From contig JAAYUJ010000563.1 in assembly GCA_012517775.1 (NCBI GenBank), positions 1-32,390 on the forward strand: a DNA stretch of 32,390 nucleotides, in the 5' to 3' direction. Position 1 is the stretch's first letter. Each line of letters starts with the position of its first letter. The notes beneath the pieces were generated by a model that was not told where the DNA came from, ran no database searches, and saw nothing but the letters and a program-made list of their open reading frames with translations. The translations under genes were made by a program, and so were the position numbers. This document shows, one piece after another, positions 19,606 to 27,172 of the stretch. The stretch is from Deltaproteobacteria bacterium (lineage in GTDB: Bacteria; Desulfobacterota; Syntrophobacteria; Syntrophobacterales; Syntrophobacteraceae).

Positions 19606-20103
19606 ATGTCTGACAGCCTTTTCAACAGTATAGCGTTCTGTACCGATTTCTCCGAAAATGCCGACGAGGCATTCAGAACGGCGAAGGACCTTGCATGGCG
19701 CTACGGAGCCCAGCTGCACATCATCCATGTGATGGTCAACTTCTCTCTGTCTCCACCAATTCATTCCACTTATATGCCCATAGAATACGATCCCCAGTTC
19801 ATCGAGCAGGTGACGCTGGCCGCCAAGGAATCCATACAGCAAAGATACATTGCAAAGCTGAAGGAGAAACAACCGTATGAAACGCATCTCCTCTCCGGAT
19901 ACGCCTCCTCTGAAATCCTCCGCCTTGCAAAAGAGAAGCATTTCGATCTCATCGTCATGGGATCGCACGGCCTCACTGGCATTGCCCATGTTCTCTTTGG
20001 AAGTACCGCAGATCGAGTAGTGCGGAAAGCTCCCTGTTCTGTGCTCACAGTGAGACTTCCCCAAGGAAAGACTGATATGGTGCGATCCGTACCTTCTCAA
20101 TAA
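19606..20103 (+). CDS. Universal stress protein (UspA family)
   Basis: IAFCTDFSENADEAFRTAKDLAWRYGAQLHIIHVMV...LIVMGSHGLTGIAHVLFGSTADRVVRKAPCSVLTVR; canonical UspA. Confidence 0.95.
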   Translation: MSDSLFNSIAFCTDFSENADEAFRTAKDLAWRYGAQLHIIHVMVNFSLSPPIHSTYMPIEYDPQFIEQVTLAAKESIQQRYIAKLKEKQPYETHLLSGYASSEILRLAKEKHFDLIVMGSHGLTGIAHVLFGSTADRVVRKAPCSVLTVRLPQGKTDMVRSVPSQ

Positions 20104-20198
20104 GTTCAGATCACGACTGCTGCATAGGTCGGGTTTCCACAACCGACGCTTGGATGCAGAAGCTGTCGGAACTGGAATGCAAACCTGGTTATTGAGAA
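20094..20198 (+). repeat. ~105-bp palindromic REP/BIME-like element, copy D, overlapping the stop codon of the upstream usp gene
   Basis: TTCTCAATAAGTTCAG...ATAGGTCGGGTTTCCACAACCGAC...GATGCAGAAGCTGTCGGAACTGGAATGCAAACCTGGTTATTGAGAA; perfect TTCTCAATAA/TTATTGAGAA ends. Confidence 0.85.
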
Positions 20199-20268
20199 CG
20201 TACTGGAATCCTTACATCAATTGGGAATGTTGTAGGTTGTTCTTTGTTCCATCTCCTGGAGAACAGGC

Positions 20269-21291
20269 ATGAGCAAGATCGAATCACCGGGGCTCATAAC
20301 CGGCGTTGCCGGCTTCATCGGCTACCATCTGGCCCTTCGTCTCTTGAACGAGGGACAGAAGGTCGTGGGGATAGATAACGTCAACGACTATTACGATGTG
20401 AATCTGAAATGGGCGCGTCTGAATCAACTGAAGGTCTTCCGGGATTTCGAGTTTTGTCGCCTGGATCTCAAGGACCGCAATGAGGTGGAAACCGTCTTCA
20501 AGGATCATGAATTCGATACCGTCGTCCATTTGGCAGCTCAGGCTGGAGTGCGCTATTCCCTCACCAACCCTCACGCATATGTGGACAGCAATCTTGTCGG
20601 TTTCACGAATATCCTGGAAGGATGTCGCCACCACGGCGTGAAGCACCTGGTTTTCGCGTCGTCAAGCTCCGTATACGGTGCCAACACAGCCATGCCTTTC
20701 TCCGTTCATCACAACGTGGATCACCCTGTCTCTCTTTATGCAGCTACAAAGAAGGCCAATGAACTCATGGCCCATGCATATGCCCACCTGTACGGCTTGC
20801 CATGCACCGGCCTCAGGTTCTTCACGGTGTATGGACCATGGGGAAGGCCGGACATGGCCCTTTTTCTCTTCACGCGGGCGATACTCGAAGGGCAGCCCAT
20901 TCAGGTCTTCAACTACGGGAAAATGCAAAGAGACTTCACTTATATCGATGACATCGTGGAGGGAGTCAAGCGCGTCATGCGCCGTTCACCCCTGCCAAAC
21001 CCGGAATGGAGCGGAGACAAGCCGGATCCGGGATCCAGCTATGCTCCCTATAAAATCTACAATATTGGAAACAACCAGCCTGTGGAACTTCTCGGGTTCA
21101 TCTCTGCTCTTGAAGAGTGTCTGGGAATCGAGGCAAAAAAGGATTTCCTTCCCATGCAGCCGGGTGACGTGCCCGCAACCTATGCGGATATTCACGATCT
21201 CACCCGGGACTTCGGATTCCGCCCCCGAACCTCCATCAAAGAGGGCATTTCCCAGTTCGTGAAATGGTATAGGGATTACTACAAGACTTGA
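20269..21291 (+). CDS. NAD-dependent epimerase, UDP-glucuronate 4-epimerase-like
   Basis: [118 protein letters not shown]. Confidence 0.94.
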   Translation: MSKIESPGLITGVAGFIGYHLALRLLNEGQKVVGIDNVNDYYDVNLKWARLNQLKVFRDFEFCRLDLKDRNEVETVFKDHEFDTVVHLAAQAGVRYSLTNPHAYVDSNLVGFTNILEGCRHHGVKHLVFASSSSVYGANTAMPFSVHHNVDHPVSLYAATKKANELMAHAYAHLYGLPCTGLRFFTVYGPWGRPDMALFLFTRAILEGQPIQVFNYGKMQRDFTYIDDIVEGVKRVMRRSPLPNPEWSGDKPDPGSSYAPYKIYNIGNNQPVELLGFISALEECLGIEAKKDFLPMQPGDVPATYADIHDLTRDFGFRPRTSIKEGISQFVKWYRDYYKT

Positions 21292-21319
21292 TAAAAATAG
21301 ATCGGGCGGTGTCCGAGTC

Positions 21320-21367
21320 GTTCACCTTTGAATCCCGTGCGATGACCGGGGCGAAAGAAAGGTGAAC
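21320..21367. other. 10-bp inverted repeat GTTCACCTTT...AAAGGTGAAC in a convergent intergenic region
   Basis: Arms at 21320-21329 and 21358-21367, downstream of the epimerase gene. Confidence 0.75.
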
Positions 21368-21384
21368 ATGGACCCGTCAAAAAA

Positions 21385-21469
21385 GGTTCAGGGAGAACCG
21401 ACGCCTGCCTGGGTCAGGGTGATGATTTCCGCTGACTCTTGGAATGGGGCTGTGCCTTCTCCCTGAACC
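21385..21469. other. 13-bp inverted repeat GGTTCAGGGAGAA...TTCTCCCTGAACC
   Basis: Arms at 21385-21397 and 21457-21469, perfect, ~59-nt spacer; between the epimerase and cheW 3' ends. Confidence 0.8.
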
Positions 21470-21520
21470 GTGTCCCGTCTTCTCAGCTCATCACGAGGAA
21501 TCAGACAGCTGCCGATCTCT

Positions 21521-22033
21521 TCAGGCAACCTTGTCGAAAATGGTCAGATCCTCGGCATTGAGTATGCGATCGATGTCAAGGAGTATTTTGACTCCGCCGC
21601 CCATCTTGGCCATTCCAAGAATGTAATCCGTCTCCAGCTTGGTACCAAACGTCGGTGTCTCCTCAATATCCGATCCCTTGATATTCAGGACCTCTGACAC
21701 CGAGTCCACAACAATGCCGATGGGGATCCGCCCTGAAGCACTCTGAATCTCCACAACAATGATACAGGTCCGTTCACTGTATTCGATGGACTCCATGCCG
21801 AACCGCAACCTGAGATCGATCACGGGAATAACCTTGCCGCGGAGGTTGATCACTCCCTTGACAAATTCGGGAGTCTGGGGCACCGGCGTAATCCGCATCA
21901 TCCCTATGATTTCCTTGACTTTCAATATCCCAATTCCATACTCTTCGGTATCCAGGGAAAAAGTCAGGTACTTCCCTTCCTTCTCTCCTGTGTTCTTCAT
22001 CATCTGATCGATCACCTCAACTTCTCCTTTCAT
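21521..22033 (-). CDS. cheW: CheW-like chemotaxis coupling protein
   Basis: KYLTFSLDTEEYGIGILKVKEIIGMMRITPVPQTPEFVKGVINLRGKVIPVIDLRLRFGM is the CheW signature. Confidence 0.95.
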   Translation of the reverse strand: MKGEVEVIDQMMKNTGEKEGKYLTFSLDTEEYGIGILKVKEIIGMMRITPVPQTPEFVKGVINLRGKVIPVIDLRLRFGMESIEYSERTCIIVVEIQSASGRIPIGIVVDSVSEVLNIKGSDIEETPTFGTKLETDYILGMAKMGGGVKILLDIDRILNAEDLTIFDKVA

Positions 22034-22312
22034 GATTCCACCACTCCTGATTGACAAGGTCAAATCGCTTTCCTTCACTCGTATTCGACGGGGAACTTAT
22101 GGGGTTTCCATCTGTTAATCGGCAGGGAACTGAAAAAACATGGCAGAAAAGTGTTCGCCGCTTGATGAAAAAATGAAACAGTGTTCTTTCATGCCTCCTC
22201 GAAATCCCGCCGACGCCATGCCACATTCGACCCGGTATGGGGATACACCCTTCCTGCGCACTGCATGACTCCCGGGAATGATGGTCAGGATGGACCTGTG
22301 GAAGAAATACGC

Positions 22313-22417
22313 TCTCAATAAGCAGTTCGGGATTTCGATCCCGACACTTATTGCGCCAAGGTATCGTGTATGGAAACCCGACCTACAGAGCTGTCCCCAC
22401 CCGGGTTTATTGAGAAT
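22313..22417 (-). repeat. ~105-bp palindromic REP/BIME-like element, copy E (inverted orientation)
   Basis: Minus strand reads TTCTCAATAAACCCGGG...GTAGGTCGGGTTTCCATACACGATACCTTGGCGCAATAAGTGTCGGGATCGAAATCCCGAACTGCTTATTGAGAG. Confidence 0.85.
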
Positions 22418-22494
22418 TTGCTGGAAGAACTTGTTACTATTGAATTTCCAGGATGAATTCACCAGGCGTCCGAAAACGCAAGACGATCCGACGA

Positions 22495-22866
22495 TCAGAT
22501 TCCATGGGTCTTCAGGTACTCTGCCAGGGCATCCTTTACGCACTGATGCTCCCGGCGGATATCGGCCACCAACAGTCGAGCCTCCTCCATGCTCCCTTTT
22601 TCGCCCGCCGCCTCCAAATCCCGGCACAGGGTCGAAAGACGCAAGGCCCCAATATTGCCACTACTGGATTTCAGGGTATGCGCCGTATTTTGGATTGCTT
22701 TCGAATCATCCTGATGAATGGCGTCCTCCATGTAGCCGATCAGATCCGCCGAATAACTGATGAATACGTTCACAATGCGTTCAAGCGGGTCTGGCTTTCC
22801 AGCTTTTCTGAGCATCAGAATGGTGCTGAGGATACTCTGGTCTATCGGTCCGGAACACTCTTTCAT
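22495..22866 (-). CDS. Stand-alone histidine phosphotransfer (Hpt) domain protein
   Basis: DDSKAIQNTAHTLKSSSGNIGALRLSTLCRDLEAAGEKG: HPt signature with the phospho-accepting His in AHTLKSSSGNIGA. Confidence 0.92.
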   Translation of the reverse strand: MKECSGPIDQSILSTILMLRKAGKPDPLERIVNVFISYSADLIGYMEDAIHQDDSKAIQNTAHTLKSSSGNIGALRLSTLCRDLEAAGEKGSMEEARLLVADIRREHQCVKDALAEYLKTHGI

Positions 22867-22979
22867 AAATTCCTCTTCACATAGAACGTCGTTTTCGAAT
22901 CATTCTTCCGTTTGGCCCTCTGCCCTGCGGAATTCTGAGGAATCGTTCGTCACAAATCCAGGAAATCTTGACACAGGGG

Positions 22980-24095
22980 CTAAAAGGAATAAATGAGATC
23001 CTGCCGATTGAGCACTTCACAACCAGTGGCTGTGACTCTCACCATGTTCTCGAGTCGAACACCACCATATCCTGGGAGATAAATCCCCGGTTCGACGGTC
23101 ACTACCATATTTTCCTGAAGCACCATGCCTTTGACTCTCCGCAAACCAGGCTTTTCATGCACCGCGAGGCCCACACCGTGTCCCAAACCATGTCCGAAGC
23201 GCTCACCATACCCTGCCTTCGTAATCAGAGCCCGCGCTGCTGCATCCACATCAACGCTCTCAACCCCTGATCGGACAGCGTCCTGAGCAGCGAGCTGGGC
23301 CTCACGGACAACACGGTAAATCTCACGGAGCCAATCACTTGGCGTACCGGCAATCCATGTCCTGGTCATATCCGAGCAGTAATGATGCAATCTGGAACCC
23401 AAGTCGAGAATCACCGGTTCGCCCGCTTCAATCCGACGGTCGGACGGTACAGCATGTGGCAATGCTGCATTGGGACCACTGGCCACAATGGGAGGAAATG
23501 ACACGTCTTCGCCACCCGACTGTCTGATAAAGCTCTCGATGGCCCAGGCGACATCCCTCTCCCGTCGACCAATCGTCAGATCCTCCCACACCGATACAAG
23601 TGCCTCCTCGGTAAGGTTCAGAGACTGACGGATCAGCTCGATTTCCCCGGGCTCCTTGATAACCCGAAGCTCCTCCACCAGTCCGTCAGTTGCAACCATT
23701 TGACCTGATGGACGAGACTCTCTCAAAGCCTTTTCCACTTCCTGAAATCGGACCCAAGTCAGGAAGTGCCCTTCAACTCCAAGTCTCTCCGTACCCAGGG
23801 AGAGGAAGAGATCTTTGAGAACCTGAGGCATCCCGTCACTGTAAATATGAATCTCGTATCCGGGCGCTTGCTCTTCCGCCTCTTCCCTGTAACGAAAATC
23901 AGTAAGGAGAAACTGGGAAGAGGGGGACACGAGAAGAGCTCCGGAGCTCTCCGTGAGTTGCAGGTCATCAGCTTCGAATCCGCTCAGGTAAAAGCGGTTC
24001 TCAGGTACCGTAACGAGAAAGGTATCGATCTTCTCCCTGTCCATCAACTCGCGGAATCTGTAAAGTCTCTTGTTCACTGAATCACTTATCATCAT
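22980..24095 (-). CDS. M24-family aminopeptidase (Xaa-Pro aminopeptidase-like)
   Basis: VILDLGSRLHHYCSDMTRTW, GYGERFGHGLGHGVGLAVHEKPGLR, NMVVTVEPGIYLPGYGGVRLENMV: metal-ligand motifs of M24 peptidases. Start at 24095 or 24092. Confidence 0.95.
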   Translation of the reverse strand: MMISDSVNKRLYRFRELMDREKIDTFLVTVPENRFYLSGFEADDLQLTESSGALLVSPSSQFLLTDFRYREEAEEQAPGYEIHIYSDGMPQVLKDLFLSLGTERLGVEGHFLTWVRFQEVEKALRESRPSGQMVATDGLVEELRVIKEPGEIELIRQSLNLTEEALVSVWEDLTIGRRERDVAWAIESFIRQSGGEDVSFPPIVASGPNAALPHAVPSDRRIEAGEPVILDLGSRLHHYCSDMTRTWIAGTPSDWLREIYRVVREAQLAAQDAVRSGVESVDVDAAARALITKAGYGERFGHGLGHGVGLAVHEKPGLRRVKGMVLQENMVVTVEPGIYLPGYGGVRLENMVRVTATGCEVLNRQDLIYSF

Positions 24096-24373
24096 TCCCC
24101 CGTAATCCATGGATATGCCACGCAGCCGGTTGCTAAATCCATCGTCCAGTCGGTCGTCACAGTGCTTCTCCATCCATGCAGGCACCTCATGCATTTCATT
24201 TCAAGTGAGCTCAACGAATGATTCACCATCTCGCTGCATAGAACCATTACAAAGTGGTTGCACAATGATCCATAATCATCCCTTGACAGGCAGTGGCAAT
24301 TCCCATAGCGTTTTTGGCGGAAAAGCGATTTCTTGTCAACTTTTTGGAGCCTTAATAAAAAAAAGGGCAACTA

Positions 24374-24476
24374 TTCACTAAATCCCGGGTACTACTGCCT
24401 CGTAGGTCGGGTATCCATGGCCGGCAGCCGGGTGCAAACGATGTCGGGATTGGAATCGCGACCTACTTGTTGAAAA
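24374..24476 (+). repeat. ~105-bp palindromic REP/BIME-like element, copy F
   Basis: TTCACTAAATCCCGGG...GTAGGTCGGGTATCCATGGCCGGC...GTGCAAACGATGTCGGGATTGGAATCGCGACCTACTTGTTGAAAA. Confidence 0.85.
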
Positions 24477-24530
24477 ATTACAAGAAAGGCCTGCGTGAAT
24501 CGATGGAAAAGTAGGGAGGGAGAAACAGAC

Positions 24531-25295
24531 ATGCTGCAAAGACTACTCAATTTATTTAGGGGATTCCTGAGTCTATTCATTTCAGGCCTTGAAAAGCAGA
24601 GTCCCGAAGCTTTGCTCGAAGTGGAAAAGGAAAACGTACGCAAGCAGGTGGCCAAGTATAATCAAGGTCTGGCTTCCCATGCAGGCTTGTGTGAAAGGAT
24701 CATGACACAGGTTACAAAGCTTGAGGCAGAAGAGCGCGAATTGAAAGCAAAGGCTGCCGCCAACCTCAAAGTGGGCAATCGGACCATTGCGGGTCAGTAC
24801 GCCTTGCGATTGCAGACGGTTACCCGGGAATTGGAAGAGAACCGCCTTCAGTTGCAGCAAGCCGAAGAAACGTATAAGAATCTCATTAAAGCCCGTGATG
24901 CCGCGGTAAGTGCTGCGAAGATGAAGATCGAAGGGCTGAGGCGCAGCCTGGATGACCTTAAAATCAAACGAGCCATGGCCGAGCTCAGTGAAGTGGCATC
25001 GGGCATGGTGACTTCCATAGGCGGGTCCGGCGATACTCTTGACCGCCTGCAGCAGATGGTCGAAGAGGAGCGTCTCATCGCAGCCGGAAAAGCCCGTGTG
25101 GCGCGCGACTCTGTGCTCGGCGCCGAAGTAGAGATGAAAGAGGCTGAAGAACAGGCGCTCGCCGAGCAGGCGCTGGCCGATTTTGCCGCTGCGGAAGGGA
25201 TCGCCCTGTCCACGGAAAGCGAACCGCAATCCAAGGCGAATGTCTCGACGGACAGGGCCAGATCGATGGGGCCCGTATCGGAAGAAAAGGAATAG
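24531..25295 (+). CDS. PspA/IM30 (ESCRT-III-like) family protein
   Basis: MLQRLLNLFRGFLSLFISGLEKQSPEALLEVEKENVRKQVAKYNQGLASHAGLCERIMTQVTKLEAEERELKAKAAANLKVGNRTIAGQYALRLQTVTRELEENRLQLQQAEETYKNLIKARD: long helical hairpin pattern typical of PspA/Vipp1; short acidic tail. Confidence 0.8.
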   Translation: MLQRLLNLFRGFLSLFISGLEKQSPEALLEVEKENVRKQVAKYNQGLASHAGLCERIMTQVTKLEAEERELKAKAAANLKVGNRTIAGQYALRLQTVTRELEENRLQLQQAEETYKNLIKARDAAVSAAKMKIEGLRRSLDDLKIKRAMAELSEVASGMVTSIGGSGDTLDRLQQMVEEERLIAAGKARVARDSVLGAEVEMKEAEEQALAEQALADFAAAEGIALSTESEPQSKANVSTDRARSMGPVSEEKE

Positions 25296-25308
25296 GAAGC
25301 GGCGGTGT

Positions 25309-27024
25309 ATGGCCATGACTGACAGTGGCACAAAGCATGGACCAAGGGAAAACGATCTTCCCGATTGGGCTGTGGAGCTCATCGCCTTATATGAAAGCAA
25401 AGCGAGCAGTCAATTCATCCTCTACGGAAATGTCGAGGATCGCTTGCTCCTGCCGGGGGATGACAGCGTGGAACTGGGGAATCTGGCAGATTTCTTGATG
25501 TGTGTCATGCTGCCCCGTTTTGATGTGGTTCTGAGCTATGATCTGGGGAATGGTATCCGGATCGAAAAAGGGGGAGAGGTTTTCGCTCAATGGCCGCATT
25601 TCAAGGAGAATCCGCAGCTACCCAAATCACCCCGCGCAGCGGTTGAGATTCTCACCCACTACTTCCGCTACTGTGGCAATCTCCGCAGGTTGAAGGGTCT
25701 GCGACTGCAGATAGGGTGCATTGTCAAGGCGGCCCACCTGGCCATACCCGCCTTCCCGGGCGGTCTGAGTTATGACTTGAATGCTATCGCCCTGCTGATC
25801 AGGGAATGGACGGCCGAAAGCCTGCTCTCCGAACATCCCCTGGTCACTTTTCTCATCACGGAAAACTTGAATGATCTGCATCCGTTGCTGGTAAACAACC
25901 CGCGCGCGTCCCACATCAAATTGCCTTTGCCCGGTCGGGATGATCTCAGGCACTGCCTTGAAGCACTGACGCCGCGCTACAGAGTGGCCCTCGGGGAAGC
26001 CGCCGCCAACTTTGATCGTTATGCAGAACAGCTTTGCGGGACCACCCTGAGCGCTATCGAGGGTTTGCTCCGAACCAGGGAGTATCAGAGACGAGGACTT
26101 GGAGCCGACGATCTTGTGAAGATAAAAAAGAGTCTCGTTGAGAAGGAATGCAGCGGCCTGATCGAATTCATCGAATCGAAGAGAACCCTGGATGATTTCC
26201 ATGGACAGGAAAAGACCAAGAACTGGTTGCGACAGGATATCGCGTTGTGGAACCGGAATGATTTGGCGGCGCTGCCCATGGGGTACCTGCTGTGTGGGCC
26301 GGTAGGCACGGGAAAGACCTTCCTCGTGGAATGCCTGGCGGGGGAAGCCGGAGTACCCGTCGTCAAGTTGAAAAACTTTCGCGACAAATGGGTTGGCAGC
26401 ACCGAAGGGAATCTTGAGAAAATTTTCAGGCTGCTGCAGGCGCTGGGACGCTGTTTTGTTTTCATCGATGAGGCGGACCAGGCCCTGGGCAGGCGTGATT
26501 CGGACAGTGGAGACTCCAACGTCTCCGGCCGCATTTATGCCATGATCGCCCAGGAAATGGGAAACACGGCAAATCGTGGCAGAATTGTCTGGATTCTTGC
26601 CTCCAGCCGGCCCGACCTCATTGAAATCGATCTCAAGAGGCCGGGGCGAATCGATGTCAAAATTCCCATTTTTCCAGCCACCAGCGCGCTCGAGGGATTC
26701 CAGCTCATTGCGGGGCTGTGTCGCAGGCGCGGCATGGACATCCAGCCTTCGCACTTTGCCGCGGTTGAATCGCTGATACCCTCGGGACTCACTCCGGGAG
26801 CCGCTGAAGCCCTTGCCGTGAAAGTCTATCGATATCACCGCACACAGTCACAATCCCTTGAGATCATCGACGTGCTGCGTGATTGCCTGGTGGACTACCA
26901 GAACCCGGTGCCGTCCGATGTGATGAACTTCCAGATTCAACTGGCGATCAGGGAGGCGAGCGACCTGGATTTTGTGCCGCCTGCTCTGCTGGCGTGGGCA
27001 AGAGATGCCGAACATTATAAATGA
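25309..27024 (+). CDS. Classical AAA ATPase (Ycf46/Vps4-like) with divergent N-terminal AAA-like region
   Basis: Walker A GPVGTGKT, pore-loop-like KWVGSTEGN, Walker B CFVFIDEAD, sensor-1 region ILASSRPDLI, arginine-finger-like LKRPGRID. The N-terminal ~300 aa resemble the non-canonical AAA half of Ycf46-type proteins. Confidence 0.87.
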   Translation: MAMTDSGTKHGPRENDLPDWAVELIALYESKASSQFILYGNVEDRLLLPGDDSVELGNLADFLMCVMLPRFDVVLSYDLGNGIRIEKGGEVFAQWPHFKENPQLPKSPRAAVEILTHYFRYCGNLRRLKGLRLQIGCIVKAAHLAIPAFPGGLSYDLNAIALLIREWTAESLLSEHPLVTFLITENLNDLHPLLVNNPRASHIKLPLPGRDDLRHCLEALTPRYRVALGEAAANFDRYAEQLCGTTLSAIEGLLRTREYQRRGLGADDLVKIKKSLVEKECSGLIEFIESKRTLDDFHGQEKTKNWLRQDIALWNRNDLAALPMGYLLCGPVGTGKTFLVECLAGEAGVPVVKLKNFRDKWVGSTEGNLEKIFRLLQALGRCFVFIDEADQALGRRDSDSGDSNVSGRIYAMIAQEMGNTANRGRIVWILASSRPDLIEIDLKRPGRIDVKIPIFPATSALEGFQLIAGLCRRRGMDIQPSHFAAVESLIPSGLTPGAAEALAVKVYRYHRTQSQSLEIIDVLRDCLVDYQNPVPSDVMNFQIQLAIREASDLDFVPPALLAWARDAEHYK

Positions 27025-27172
27025 GAATACCGGCGGATATTTTCATGCTTCGTGGTCCCCGCCAAGGCATGGGAGTCAGCCGGAAACGACGGAATCCTAT
27101 TTCTGACAGCTTTAACAACGGCCCGGTACTTGAAACCGATATGGGCACGTGAAGACTCCGGGAGAAGAGGCC

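Noticed and set aside
24240-24373. Possible sigma-54 promoter (TGGCAATTCCCATAGC) upstream of the PspA-like gene, by analogy with E. coli psp
   Set aside because: The GG-to-GC spacing is 11 nt rather than the required 10, and no PspF-like activator is present in the window.
2880-24476. Repeats interpreted as a CRISPR array
   Set aside because: Copies are kilobases apart, palindromic and in both orientations, with no regular spacers and no cas genes.
25627-26838. 403-aa minus-strand ORF antisense to the AAA ATPase
   Set aside because: Shadow ORF; the opposite strand encodes clear Walker A/B motifs.
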